Of a stretch of 64,000 nucleotides of DNA, positions 16,432-24,946 are shown piece by piece. Under the pieces are notes generated by a model, which was not told the DNA's origin, made no database searches, and saw only the letters and a list, made by a program, of their open reading frames with translations. Position 1 is the stretch's first letter; every line of letters begins with the position of its first letter. The position numbers and the translations under genes were made by a program. Origin of the DNA: Neolewinella antarctica (lineage in GTDB: Bacteria; Bacteroidota; Bacteroidia; Chitinophagales; Saprospiraceae). The DNA lies in assembly GCF_011927835.1 (NCBI RefSeq), contig NZ_JAATJH010000004.1, positions 173,656-237,655 of the forward strand, written 5' to 3'.

Positions 16432-16833
16432 TCATCCTTCGGGGTGTTCGGCGTTCCACTTATCGCGGGCGATAAACTTGATGCTGAGGGAGTTGACGCA
16501 GTGGCGGGTATTCTTAGTCGTCAGTCGTTCGCCTTCGAAGACGTGGCCGAGGTGGCCGCCGCAGTTGTTGCATAAGATCTCGACGCGCCGGCCGTCGGCA
16601 TCGCGGATCTTCTCGATGGCACCGGGGACTTCATCGTCGAAGCTCGGCCAGCCGCAGCCGGAGCTGAACTTGTCTTTGCTATCGTAAAGGGGCGCGTCGC
16701 AACGGCGGCAGACGAAAACGCCGTCTACTTTGAAGTCGTCGTACTCGCCGGTGAAAGGGCTTTCGGTGCCTTTGTTGACGATGACGCGGGTTTCGGCTTT
16801 GGTTAGGGGGTTGTAATTTTCTGCACTTTTCAT
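16432..16833 (-). CDS. msrB: Peptide-methionine (R)-S-oxide reductase
   Basis: Reduces methionine-R-sulfoxide. The 133 residues include two zinc-binding CxxC pairs (CRRC near 43-46, CNNC near 88-91), the [15 protein letters not shown] segment, [18 protein letters not shown], and the resolving/catalytic [11 protein letters not shown]. The stop is TGA and the following codons stay in the msrA frame, 15 bp before the first possible msrA start codon. Together the two genes repair both stereoisomers of oxidised methionine. Confidence 0.95.
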   Translation of the reverse strand: MKSAENYNPLTKAETRVIVNKGTESPFTGEYDDFKVDGVFVCRRCDAPLYDSKDKFSSGCGWPSFDDEVPGAIEKIRDADGRRVEILCNNCGGHLGHVFEGERLTTKNTRHCVNSLSIKFIARDKWNAEHPEG

Positions 16834-16886
16834 GGGGAGAAAACACGCTAGTTCACGGAGGGTTTAGCGGGTGTTGGAGGGTAAGC

Positions 16887-16951
16887 CACAAAAACACAAA
16901 AGCACAAAAATGGCTTTGCGTGGCTTTTTGTGTTTCTGTGTTTTTGTGGCC
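16887..16951. repeat. CACAAAA hairpin
   Basis: GCCACAAAAACACA facing TGTGTTTTTGTGGC, with a CACAAAAAtggc / CTTTTTGTG inner part. A similar structure is at 29850-29962. It lies between msrB and purS. Confidence 0.55.
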
Positions 16952-16981
16952 AAAAAAATTTTGCTTCCGCTGCCGTTTACC

Positions 16982-17000
16982 TGGCACCCGCGACCGCGCC
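16982..17000. repeat. Dispersed GGCACCCGCGACCGCGCC motif (copy 1)
   Basis: A GC-rich motif of about 18 bp that recurs in either orientation, exact or with one to four changes, at 24876-24919 (inverted pair), 35305-35330, 39353-39375, 43696-43716, 46521-46547, 55571-55588 and 59269-59317 (inverted pair). One further copy (17697-17716) lies inside pssA. Several copies continue into a TACTTTG- or TACTTGG-like sequence on the strand reading GCACCCGCG. Confidence 0.65.
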
Positions 17001-17011
17001 TACCATCGGGA

Positions 17012-17263
17012 CTACTCCTCTTCCAGCACAAAATCATAATCCTCCATGATCAAGTTAGCGAGCAACTTGCTACAAGCTTTATCCACCTTTTCGTAGGCGT
17101 CATCTTCGGTGGGCGCTTCGACGGCAATGGTAATGTGCTTACCGATCCGGACGTCCGTAACGCCTTCGATACCGACGTTGGGCAGGTTCTTGACGACGAC
17201 TTTGCCCTGGGGGTCGAGCAGTTCGGCTTTGGGCATGACGTTGATGTGGGCCAGAAATTTCAT
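17012..17263 (-). CDS. purS: Phosphoribosylformylglycinamidine synthase subunit PurS
   Basis: Small structural subunit of the FGAM synthase complex with PurL and PurQ in purine synthesis; it helps ammonia transfer. The 83 residues begin MKFLAHINVMPKAELLDPQG and contain NVGIEGVTDVRIGKHITI, characteristic of PurS. The ATG overlaps the pssA stop by 4 bp (17260-17263), showing translational coupling. purL and purQ are not in the window. Confidence 0.93.
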   Translation of the reverse strand: MKFLAHINVMPKAELLDPQGKVVVKNLPNVGIEGVTDVRIGKHITIAVEAPTEDDAYEKVDKACSKLLANLIMEDYDFVLEEE

Positions 17264-18012
17264 GGGGCGGAAGTTTGCGGCGGGCTGACCAGATTAATGA
17301 TCAGGTAGACACCGACGATGAACGGAAAAGCGGCCGTTTGCAGGAAGATCAGCAACAGCACGGCCAGGACCGCAAAGATAATTCGCGTCTCGTTGCCGGC
17401 CCACTTGGCGCCTTTGATCTTGAAAGAAAACATGGGGTGCTCGCTGATGAGGAGGTAGGAAAAGGCCAGAATGGAGGGGTAAAGTACCCAGGGGCTCAGC
17501 ACTGCGTCGGACCAGCCGAAGGGGTTGAGGGCATAGATCAGCATCAATCCGGTGGCGAAAAGTGCGCTCGTCGGGGTAGCGACGCCGACAAAATTTTCCG
17601 TTTGGCGCGTGTCCAGGTTGAACTTGGCGAGGCGGAGACAGGAGAACATGGCGACCAATAAGGCGGGCGCGGCGGCCCAGGACCAGACAATGGCGGGCGT
17701 GGTCGCGGGTGCCAGGTTTTCCGCGAGAACGGACGTTGCACCTCCCGCGTACCCGATGCTTAATAAGGTATAGTAGATCATGGCCGGTACGGCTCCAAAA
17801 CTGACCATGTCGGCCAAACTATCGAGTTCTTTACCGTGCTCGCTACTGACGTTTAACAGGCGCGCGACCAGCCCGTCCGCAAAATCAAACAACCCGGCCG
17901 CAAACAGGAACCAGAACGCGGCGATGAACTGCCCGTCGAGGATGTTGATGATGGCGGCGCAACCGCTGAAGAGGTTGAGGAGGGTTATTGCGTTGGGGAT
18001 CTGGTTTTTCAC
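17260..18012 (-). CDS. pssA: CDP-diacylglycerol--serine O-phosphatidyltransferase
   Basis: Membrane enzyme of phosphatidylserine, hence phosphatidylethanolamine, synthesis. The CDP-alcohol phosphotransferase motif is complete: DGLVAR followed by eight residues, G, three residues, D, three residues, D (near residues 45-66). About seven hydrophobic helices follow. The 250 residues fit the family. A copy of the dispersed GC-rich repeat (17697-17716) lies within the coding sequence and is read in frame as part of a variable loop (LAPATTPAIV). Confidence 0.92.
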   Translation of the reverse strand: MKNQIPNAITLLNLFSGCAAIINILDGQFIAAFWFLFAAGLFDFADGLVARLLNVSSEHGKELDSLADMVSFGAVPAMIYYTLLSIGYAGGATSVLAENLAPATTPAIVWSWAAAPALLVAMFSCLRLAKFNLDTRQTENFVGVATPTSALFATGLMLIYALNPFGWSDAVLSPWVLYPSILAFSYLLISEHPMFSFKIKGAKWAGNETRIIFAVLAVLLLIFLQTAAFPFIVGVYLIINLVSPPQTSAP

Positions 18013-18102
18013 TTCCGCGAAGGTAGGGTTTGGGCGGGATTTTGACTTAGGAACCTCGTCCGCAACTTCATTGCCACCGCTTAGATTTTGAATCCACTCT
18101 CG

Positions 18103-18423
18103 TCAAACATTATCATCAATCCATTCCCGACCACGGCTTTGGTGGTAAACTTGTACTACGATGACTTCCAGTGTATTTTCTTTTACGATGAATACTACTT
18201 TATGTGAGCTCGTCAGTGCTCTCCGGTACGTGGTGTTTTTCGTGGATAGTGCATCAGACTGTTGGTAAGCTTCAGGAAATGTCGCTAGCCCTTTGATTGC
18301 GGTGATGATCTCTTTCCGTATTTTAGTTGCGAAACCAGGGTTCACCGTTCGATGCAGGTCTCGAACAATTTCGTTGATGCTATTACTAGCGCGCGGCGTC
18401 AGCTTTACTTGGTACTTCTTCAC
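18103..18423 (-). CDS. RelE/ParE family toxin
   Basis: Likely toxin of a type II module. The 106-residue protein has the ParE/RelE fold pattern: a first strand KYQVKLTPRASNSINEI, a paired helix region (TVNPGFATKIRKEI, AIKGLATFPEAY), then strands TYRRALTSSHKVVFIVKEN and LEVIVVQVYHQSRG. The final HQSR motif is typical of ParE-like toxins. Whether it poisons gyrase or mRNA cannot be told. Its ATG overlaps the antitoxin stop by 4 bp. Confidence 0.85.
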   Translation of the reverse strand: MKKYQVKLTPRASNSINEIVRDLHRTVNPGFATKIRKEIITAIKGLATFPEAYQQSDALSTKNTTYRRALTSSHKVVFIVKENTLEVIVVQVYHQSRGREWIDDNV

Positions 18424-18686
18424 GTAGCGGCTTGTATTTCTTGGCCCTGCTCGAAATCTTCAATGGTAATGAAGTCCTCCGGGTTACTCAGATCTTCGGT
18501 AAATTGATCTTGAGCGGTCCCGGCGTAAACTGCGGTCCCGTCCGTTTCGTAGCCGATGAATGCGCCCTTTTTGTCTACGTCCTTTCTCAGGTAATTACCA
18601 ACGATCGTGTGTACCGCCGACAAAAACTCGTCGTCCAGGTTCTCTAACCAGCCCGCCACTTCGCTACGCATTTCGGTAGTACTCAT
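18420..18686 (-). CDS. Antitoxin of the ParE-type module
   Basis: An 88-residue acidic protein encoded first in the pair. The N-terminal helix pair (MRSEVAGWLENLDDEFLSAV) resembles antitoxins of the family that partners with RelE/ParE toxins in Bacteroidota. The acidic C-terminal region (EDLSNPEDFITIEDFEQG) is the likely toxin-neutralising tail. No clear DNA-binding ribbon-helix-helix is visible. It is divergent from pdxA, with about 125 bp between starts. Confidence 0.75.
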   Translation of the reverse strand: MSTTEMRSEVAGWLENLDDEFLSAVHTIVGNYLRKDVDKKGAFIGYETDGTAVYAGTAQDQFTEDLSNPEDFITIEDFEQGQEIQAAT

Positions 18687-18781
18687 CGTTATTGTGTTGT
18701 TAGGTTACCTGAAAGTAACGATTTCCCAGTTATTCAGGTTGTCTGGTGGTGCTCGGTACTTCGAGCGCACAACACACGGCG

Positions 18782-18789
18782 TATCTTCG
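18782..18789 (+). promoter_or_regulatory. Possible -7 element for pdxA
   Basis: TATCTTCG lies 22 bp before the pdxA ATG, one base from TAnnTTTG. A TTCG about 18 bp upstream may be the -33 element. Confidence 0.4.
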
Positions 18790-18810
18790 CCCGACCCAAA
18801 AGCGAAGATC

Positions 18811-19941
18811 ATGACTCCATTTCAAATCGGTATTAGTATAGGCGACCCTAATGGAATAGGACCGGAAGTAGTTATTAAAAGTCTCATCCGCGAAGGCATT
18901 TTGGACTTGGTCACTCCCATCATCTACGCTTCCAAAGCTGTCTTGAACAGCTACGTCGGCGAAGCCGCCGCCACGTTCAAGTACAGCGTAATTGACGAAG
19001 CCGAAAACGCCGAGGACGGAAGAATAAATCTGGTCTTAACCATTCCCGAAGACTTGGAACTAAACCCCGGCACCCCCACTGAGAACGGAGGCCGCGCCGC
19101 CGCGATGTCCCTCGAAGCCGCCGTGAACGACCTCAAAGCAGGTAACATCGACGCCCTCGTCACCGCACCCATCAACAAATCCGTCATGCCCCGGGATGCT
19201 TTTCCCTACCCCGGCCACACGGAAATGCTCACCGAGAAACTGGACGCGGAAGAAAGCCTGATGTTCCTCGTCACGGACGAACTGCGCGTCGGCATCGTCA
19301 CCAACCACATCCCCGTCTCGGAAGTGGCCGCCAACGTCACTAAGGCCGCTATCCTCAAGAAGCTCAAGATCATGGACGCCGCGCTGCGGTCCGACTTTGG
19401 TCTCGAACGTCCCGTCATCGCCGTGTTGAGCCTCAACCCCCACGCGGGTGACGACGATCGCATCGGTAAGGAAGACAGTAAGATCGTCCGCCCCGCCGTC
19501 GAAGCGGCCAAAAAAGAAGGCATCCTTGCCATGGGTCCGTTCCCCGCCGATGGCTTCTTCGGTGCCGGCAAGCAACACGACTTCGACGCCGTCTTGGCAA
19601 TGTATCACGACCAGGGCTTGATCCCCTTCAAAACCCTCAGTTTCGGTAAGGGCGTCAATTATACCGCCGGCCTCCCCGCCATCCGCACCAGCCCCGACCA
19701 CGGCACTGCTTACGACCTCGTCGGACAAGACAAAGCCAGCCCCGCCTCCTTCATCGCCGCCCTCTTCCGCGCCCGGGACTCTTTTCAACTACGGGCCCAG
19801 TACGCAGAAGACACCGCCAACCCGCTAGAAAGTCGGATGCATCTCGTGTATAAAAAGCGCACCCGTGGAGAAAGCGAACGGCGGTCCACAAAGAGCGGAG
19901 AATCACGCCGAGGACCAAGCTCCGGCAAGGGACGGTCTTAA
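18811..19941 (+). CDS. pdxA: 4-hydroxythreonine-4-phosphate dehydrogenase
   Basis: NAD-dependent dehydrogenase of the DXP-dependent pyridoxal phosphate route; its product condenses with DXP via PdxJ. Family segments are clear: ISIGDPNGIGPEVVIK at the N-terminus, VTAPINKSVM, FPYPGHTEML, a metal-binding MYHDQGLIPFK segment, and GKGVNYTAGLPAIRTSPDHG near the C-terminus. The C-terminal 25 residues are a basic, low-complexity tail (RGESERRSTKSGESRRGP) not seen in most PdxA proteins, probably translated intergenic sequence. Start at 18811 is set by homology; the open frame runs back to 18607 over the antitoxin gene. Confidence 0.95.
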   Translation: MTPFQIGISIGDPNGIGPEVVIKSLIREGILDLVTPIIYASKAVLNSYVGEAAATFKYSVIDEAENAEDGRINLVLTIPEDLELNPGTPTENGGRAAAMSLEAAVNDLKAGNIDALVTAPINKSVMPRDAFPYPGHTEMLTEKLDAEESLMFLVTDELRVGIVTNHIPVSEVAANVTKAAILKKLKIMDAALRSDFGLERPVIAVLSLNPHAGDDDRIGKEDSKIVRPAVEAAKKEGILAMGPFPADGFFGAGKQHDFDAVLAMYHDQGLIPFKTLSFGKGVNYTAGLPAIRTSPDHGTAYDLVGQDKASPASFIAALFRARDSFQLRAQYAEDTANPLESRMHLVYKKRTRGESERRSTKSGESRRGPSSGKGRS

Positions 19942-20157
19942 CCGGGTCATAAATTTAATTTACCATCGCGCTAGTCAAACCAAATTGGTGGCGTGGGTTT
20001 ACCTACTTGCTTGAATTGGCTCTTAGCAGGTTCCTCTTTTGCCCCGTAAAAAGCACCGTGCAGCAAATTCCTGACAGTGCTAAGTAGGTAAAATACACTT
20101 AGTCAAGCATTGAGATTAAGAATACCAAAGCTCCCCAAGACTACAGATCGAAGGCAT

Positions 20158-20195
20158 CAAGACCCTAGACTAAAGACCACAGACCCTAGACTCTT
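20158..20195. repeat. AGACCC/AGACT repeat array before the RND gene
   Basis: Several copies of AGACyntAGACT-type words (AGACCCTAGACTAAAGACCACAGACCC...) end about 10 bp before the ATG at 20208. The remainder of 19942-20157 shows no gene. Confidence 0.55.
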
Positions 20196-20207
20196 CTCCC
20201 CCCGCCC

Positions 20208-22475
20208 ATGCGCAAGTACCGCCTCTCCGTTCTGATCGCTTTCGCCTTCTTCTCCCTGGCCGCTATCTACGGCTGTTTCCAGCTAAAATTCACGTTTGAT
20301 TTTTCCCAGTTCTTTCCCCGGGGAGACGACGACCTGGCCTTTTTTCTGGAGTTCGTCGAGGAGTTTGAGGGAGACGACAATTTTCTCCTAGTCGCTGTCG
20401 ACCGGCCGGAAGGCGTTTTCGATTCTACCTTCCTGGAGAACGCTCACAGTTTCGCCCTGGAAGCGCGGGAGTTGGAGATGATCGAAGGCGTCCAGTCACT
20501 GACCACCTTCAGCTACCCGGTAAAAACACCCTTTGCGGTGACGACCATTCCGGCCATTCACCGCAGTGACCCCGCCCGCTACGCCGCCGACAGCGCACGC
20601 ATCATGCAGGATGAGCGCTTCGTTAACAACCTGATCAATAAAGAGGCGACGACGCTGGTCATTTTGCTGAAGACACAGAGCCTCGTTAACCTGAATTCGG
20701 ATAGCGTCGACGTGGTATCCAGTCTCGACAAGGCTAAACTACTGATGGCTTCCGTGCAGGAAGTCATGGACCGGTATGAGTTCGACGATTATCACTACCT
20801 CGGGGCGGCTAACTTCCAGGTAGAAATGGTCGCGACGCAGGTTCGAGAGGTAATTGTCTCGGCGATTGTTTCCGGTATTCTGGTGACGCTGGTGATGTTC
20901 TTTCTCTTCCGCAGGCCGCTGGGGATTTTGGTGTCGCTGGTGAGTATTGCGCTCGGTTTGCTGTTGTTCCTGGGCTTACTGGGTCTACTCGGCCGAGAAT
21001 TGAACGCCATCGCCGCGCTCTACCCGGTGCTAATGATCATCGTCGGAACGTCGGACGTGATTCACATCATGTCGAAATACATCGATGAATTGAGGCGGGG
21101 CAGGGACAAGGAAACGGCCATTCGTATTACGATCAAAGAGATCGGCTTAGCGACCTTACTGACGAGTACCACCACCGCCATCGGCTTTGCCACGCTGCTC
21201 ACTAGCCGGGTCAACCCGATCCGCGATTTTGGCCTCAATGCCGCCCTCGGAGTCATGGTTGCTTTCGTAACGGTTATCTTATTTACTACCGCGCTGCTCT
21301 CTTACCTGAGCGTCGATCAGATTGTCAAAATTGGCCGGCAGCAGGCATTTTGGGACCGTTTGCTGGAGCGCACCTACAAATTCAGCCGTCTGAACCCGGC
21401 GCGAATAAAGATTGGATTCGCCGTGGTCGCCGTCCTCTGCGTCTGGGGCATCAGCATGATAACGACGAATTACCGAATCGAATCCGCCTTGCCGATCGGC
21501 AGCAAACTCACTGATGATTTCCTGTTTTTCGAAAAAGAACTGAGTGGTTTCCGCCCCTTCGAAATGGCCATCAGTACGAAGGACACCGCCAAGATTACCG
21601 ACTTCGAGGTCATGACCCAGATCGGAAAGATTGAAGATTACGTCAAGCAGTTCCCCCAGGTACAATCTACGGCCAGCATCACGGCCGTCTACCGCAGCAT
21701 CAACCAGATGTTCAACAATAACCGGCCGGACGCCTACGAGCTCCCAACGGACGAAGCCACCTACCAAAAGTACCAGCGGCTCGCCCGCCAGATCCCCGCC
21801 TCGAGCCTGAATATCCTGATGAACGAAGACGCCACTAAGGCCCGTATCACCAGCCGCTTCGGCGACCTCGGCGCGGACAGCGTGAAAGTCTTCATGGACC
21901 GCACCGACGCCTGGATTAACGCCAACGTCGACACGAGCCTCGTCGCCGTACGCAGCACGGGAACGGGGGTAATTATCGACAAGAACTCGGAATACATCCG
22001 GCGCAACCTCCTCCAGGGGCTGGGGCTGGCCATTGTGATCGTCTGCGTCATCATGGGGATACTCTTTAAAAGTTGGCGGATGCTGTTCATCAGTTTGGTG
22101 CCCAACATTCTGCCGCTGTTGCTGGCCGGGGCGATGCTCGGGTTTCTGGGCATTGAGCTGGAGGCGGGCGTGAGCATTGTTTTCGCCATCATCTTCGGCA
22201 TTGCCGTCGACGATACCATTCACTTCCTGGCTAAGTACAAACTCGCGCGGGGCAAGGGGCTGGACGTGGAAGACGCCATTCACCTCACCTTCAAGGAGGC
22301 GGGCAAGGCGATTGTGCTTACGTCCATCGTGCTCTTTTTCGGCTTCATGGTTATGCTCTTCAGTGTCAACCCGCCGAGCGTCACGATCGGCCTGCTCATC
22401 AGCCTAACGCTCGCCAGCGCGGTGATTAGTGATTTGCTGCTGATCCCGCTGCTGTTGCGTTGGTTGGATAAGTAG
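20208..22475 (+). CDS. RND/MMPL superfamily transporter
   Basis: Large inner-membrane exporter of 755 residues with two symmetrical halves, each a periplasmic domain followed by a five-helix block. The first helix (RLSVLIAFAFFSLAAIYG) is followed by a periplasmic region with QFFPRGDDD. Sterol-sensing-like membrane blocks lie near residues 215-375 and 600-750, with ALYPVLMIIVGTSDVIHIMSKY and FAIIFGIAVDDTIHFLAKYKLARGKG carrying the acidic proton-relay residues. This resembles the MMPL/hopanoid-exporter branch rather than AcrB. No fusion-protein or outer-membrane partner is adjacent. Substrate unknown; lipids are plausible. Confidence 0.9.
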   Translation: MRKYRLSVLIAFAFFSLAAIYGCFQLKFTFDFSQFFPRGDDDLAFFLEFVEEFEGDDNFLLVAVDRPEGVFDSTFLENAHSFALEARELEMIEGVQSLTTFSYPVKTPFAVTTIPAIHRSDPARYAADSARIMQDERFVNNLINKEATTLVILLKTQSLVNLNSDSVDVVSSLDKAKLLMASVQEVMDRYEFDDYHYLGAANFQVEMVATQVREVIVSAIVSGILVTLVMFFLFRRPLGILVSLVSIALGLLLFLGLLGLLGRELNAIAALYPVLMIIVGTSDVIHIMSKYIDELRRGRDKETAIRITIKEIGLATLLTSTTTAIGFATLLTSRVNPIRDFGLNAALGVMVAFVTVILFTTALLSYLSVDQIVKIGRQQAFWDRLLERTYKFSRLNPARIKIGFAVVAVLCVWGISMITTNYRIESALPIGSKLTDDFLFFEKELSGFRPFEMAISTKDTAKITDFEVMTQIGKIEDYVKQFPQVQSTASITAVYRSINQMFNNNRPDAYELPTDEATYQKYQRLARQIPASSLNILMNEDATKARITSRFGDLGADSVKVFMDRTDAWINANVDTSLVAVRSTGTGVIIDKNSEYIRRNLLQGLGLAIVIVCVIMGILFKSWRMLFISLVPNILPLLLAGAMLGFLGIELEAGVSIVFAIIFGIAVDDTIHFLAKYKLARGKGLDVEDAIHLTFKEAGKAIVLTSIVLFFGFMVMLFSVNPPSVTIGLLISLTLASAVISDLLLIPLLLRWLDK

Positions 22476-22604
22476 GCTCGCTAGTTTCTACCGCCGTTCC
22501 CCCCGGGCGATGCGCCGTCCCCGGCGCGAGTAACTCCGGAGTGGATGATGCTGGTGTTCCTTCGAGCTGAGACGGTGCATCGGCCGAAAAATTATCCGCT
22601 AACC

Positions 22605-23261
22605 CTACCCCCCCATCTTATCCGCCACCACGATGTACTGATACTCCAGACTCTCATCGTCGCTATCGACCAGGTGGTACCCCGCCCGTTTGAGCATATC
22701 TTCCAACTCCCCGATGGCGAGCCGGGCATCCTTCGGCGGGCCAATGAGCATGTCCTTCTTCTTCCAGTCGACCACCACGATCCGCCCCTCGGCACGCATG
22801 GCCGGTAGTACTTTTTGTAGGTACTGCTCCGGCGAATCAATGTACATCAGCGTGTTGACGAACAAGATGATGTCCACCTCGTTGTCGGCCAGTTTGGGGT
22901 CATTGGGCAAGCCCAACCGGGGCTCGAGCCTACCCCGCCGCCCCCTGGGCAATTCAGCATCGCGGATGTCCGCGAGGTTACTCACCAAACTGTCCGTCAG
23001 CTCTATTGCAATTACCCGGTCGGCGATCGGAGCGAGGCGGCGGGCGAAGAACCCACTGCCGGCACCGATGTCGGCAACTACTTTTTCTTCTAAGTCACCC
23101 ATCGCGTCCATGACGATGCCCGGCCGCTGCCAGAAACCCCGGTCCCTGGTTTCCTGCCGCGCATCCTCCACGTACAAACCGGGGTCCTGCACGGGCAGCG
23201 GATCGGGTTGGCAGGAAGAAAGAGCCAGGGCAACGGCGAAAAGGCAAAAGAGGGTACGCAT
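22605..23261 (-). CDS. Class I SAM-dependent methyltransferase with lipoprotein signal
   Basis: Begins with a type II signal peptide (MRTLFCLFAVALALSSCQP, lipobox LSSC, Cys17), then a Rossmann methyltransferase. Motif I is VVADIGAGSGFFARRL near residue 62-77, motif II contains IAIELTD, and the motif IV region VDIILFVNTLMYID follows. The C-terminus is EYQYIVVADKMGG. As predicted, the enzyme would be a periplasm-facing lipoprotein, where SAM supply is unclear. An internal start after the lipobox would make it cytosolic, but none is obvious. Substrate unknown. Convergent with the RND gene. Confidence 0.8.
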   Translation of the reverse strand: MRTLFCLFAVALALSSCQPDPLPVQDPGLYVEDARQETRDRGFWQRPGIVMDAMGDLEEKVVADIGAGSGFFARRLAPIADRVIAIELTDSLVSNLADIRDAELPRGRRGRLEPRLGLPNDPKLADNEVDIILFVNTLMYIDSPEQYLQKVLPAMRAEGRIVVVDWKKKDMLIGPPKDARLAIGELEDMLKRAGYHLVDSDDESLEYQYIVVADKMGG

Positions 23262-23355
23262 CGTTGGGTGATTTACGGTGGCGCAAGATAGACCGTCAAT
23301 CGTTGGGAGCTATTCCGATTGCGACCAGTACGCAGCGCTGGCGACCCAAGTAATC

Positions 23356-24807
23356 TCAGGGTAGCGCCTCCCCGCAGATGTCGTCCATCAACTCCAGCAT
23401 CAAGTTCCGTAAGCGTCGCGACTCCATCACGTGGTTGTTTACCATGATCGCGAAAGCCAGCTCCCGCCCGTCCGGCCCGGTGGCGTAACCGGCGTAGCAG
23501 TTGACGGCATTGAGGGAGCCGGACTTTGCCGCCAACCGCCCCGCCGCGGTCCGCTTCTGCAAAAAATTACGCATACTCCCCGTCCGGCCTGCCACGGGGA
23601 TGCTCTGGCGCCAGCGCTCGTTACTGGCCTGGGTACGGAGAAAGGAGGTCATCAGGGCCGGTGAAAAGAAGTTCCGGGTCGCCAGCCCGCTACCGTCCAT
23701 CACCTGCATTCCGGCGGTCGATAAACCCAGCGTTTGCAGCCAGTTAATGATGGTTTCCGTCCCGGAGAGGTCGTCCGTCGCCACGCCCCGTGCTTTGCCG
23801 ACCTCCCGGAGAAGTGCCTCGGCGTAGAGGTTGAGGCTACGCAAGTTTGTCCGGTCGATGATTTCGGTAAGGGGGGGAGACGTGTAGCGGTCAAGTAGTT
23901 TAGTGTCGAGAAAACGACCGCCGCCGACGGTGCGGTGGGTTTCCGGCGGCAAAGAAGTGGTGATGCCCCGCTGGGCTAACCGTTCGGTCAGCGCGTCGGC
24001 GGCGAAAAGGGCGGGGTCGGGCACGGAGCCGCGGATGGTGAACCGTTTTGAGCCAATCGGTATGCTTCCCCGCACGATGGCTTCCCGGCCGAAGGGGGCA
24101 GCGTAGATGTAAGCCTGGTCTCCACTTCCTTTCGGGCCACTCGTCAGTTCGCTCGTGATGGTCAGGCCCGGCACCCGCGGCCGCGTCCCCTGCACCACGG
24201 GGCGTGTACCGACCACTTTGCGCTGCAGGAGGTCGAGTTTGTAACTATTCTCGTTAAGGTTTAGCCCGTACGCGCCCGCGCCGTAGTAGTTTCCGAGGTC
24301 TGACCAGGGCCACTCGGCGGCCACGCCGTTCGTCCCGTAATAACTCCCGTCGCCGACGACGCGCCCTTCGATCCGACGCACGCCCGCCCGGGCGAGGGCC
24401 TCCGCCCAGCGCTCGAGTACGGCATCCGTGCGGGGAACACCTTTCATGTACGGACTTCCGAGCGTCGGGTCACCGCCACCAATGATGTAGACGTTACCGC
24501 GCAGTGTTCCGTTATCGATCTCGCCGGAAATAACTAAATCGGTAGTGAAGACGTGGTCCGCGCCGAGCACGTCGTAGGCGGCTGCGGTAGTAATTAGTTT
24601 CAGTGTGGAAGCCGGAATGAGTGCGGTATAGGGTTGAAAAGCAGCAACGCGGTCGCCCGTCCGGACGTCCCGCACGTCAATCCCCACCTGCGCGCCCCGG
24701 AGTTCCGGGTGGGTGGCGAAGGCGTACACCCGGTCGGCCAGGTTAAACTGGGCCGCAACGGGTGCGGCAAGGCAGAGGTAGCAAAGTAAGATTAAAGCCT
24801 GTTTCAT
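23356..24807 (-). CDS. dacB: D-alanyl-D-alanine carboxypeptidase/endopeptidase (PBP4 type)
   Basis: Periplasmic class C penicillin-binding protein that trims or cleaves peptidoglycan cross-links. A signal peptide (MKQALILLCYLCLAAPVAAQ) precedes the transpeptidase fold. SxxK is in IPASTLKLITTAAAYDVLG near residue 66, the second motif is in the SLNLYAEALLREVG region, and the third is AKSGSLNAVNCYAGY. The intervening GDGSYYG and GGGDPTLGSPY segments are typical of the inserted PBP4 domain. At 483 residues it is normal for the family. Confidence 0.93.
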   Translation of the reverse strand: MKQALILLCYLCLAAPVAAQFNLADRVYAFATHPELRGAQVGIDVRDVRTGDRVAAFQPYTALIPASTLKLITTAAAYDVLGADHVFTTDLVISGEIDNGTLRGNVYIIGGGDPTLGSPYMKGVPRTDAVLERWAEALARAGVRRIEGRVVGDGSYYGTNGVAAEWPWSDLGNYYGAGAYGLNLNENSYKLDLLQRKVVGTRPVVQGTRPRVPGLTITSELTSGPKGSGDQAYIYAAPFGREAIVRGSIPIGSKRFTIRGSVPDPALFAADALTERLAQRGITTSLPPETHRTVGGGRFLDTKLLDRYTSPPLTEIIDRTNLRSLNLYAEALLREVGKARGVATDDLSGTETIINWLQTLGLSTAGMQVMDGSGLATRNFFSPALMTSFLRTQASNERWRQSIPVAGRTGSMRNFLQKRTAAGRLAAKSGSLNAVNCYAGYATGPDGRELAFAIMVNNHVMESRRLRNLMLELMDDICGEALP

Positions 24808-24875
24808 TAAGTCATTACTGGGGAGAAAGCTAACGCCGGTGCCAAACTAACATTGCTTCGTGGCATCACCACCCC

Positions 24876-24919
24876 GGCACCCGCGTCTGCGCAAAATAAG
24901 GGCGCGGCCGCGGGTGCCA
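24876..24919. repeat. Inverted pair of the GGCACCCGCG motif
   Basis: GGCACCCGCGTCTGCGC (24876-24892) faces GGCGCGGCCGCGGGTGCC (24901-24918) across 8 bp, which could form a hairpin. It lies between the dacB start and the T9SS protease stop. Confidence 0.65.
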
Positions 24920-24946
24920 TGAAAGTGGACCGGGAGCAGCGAAGAC

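Noticed and set aside
21279-22283. Long antisense open frame (334 codons) opposite the RND gene
   Set aside because: It mirrors GC-rich codon structure of the RND gene, has no domain features and is typical shadow coding.
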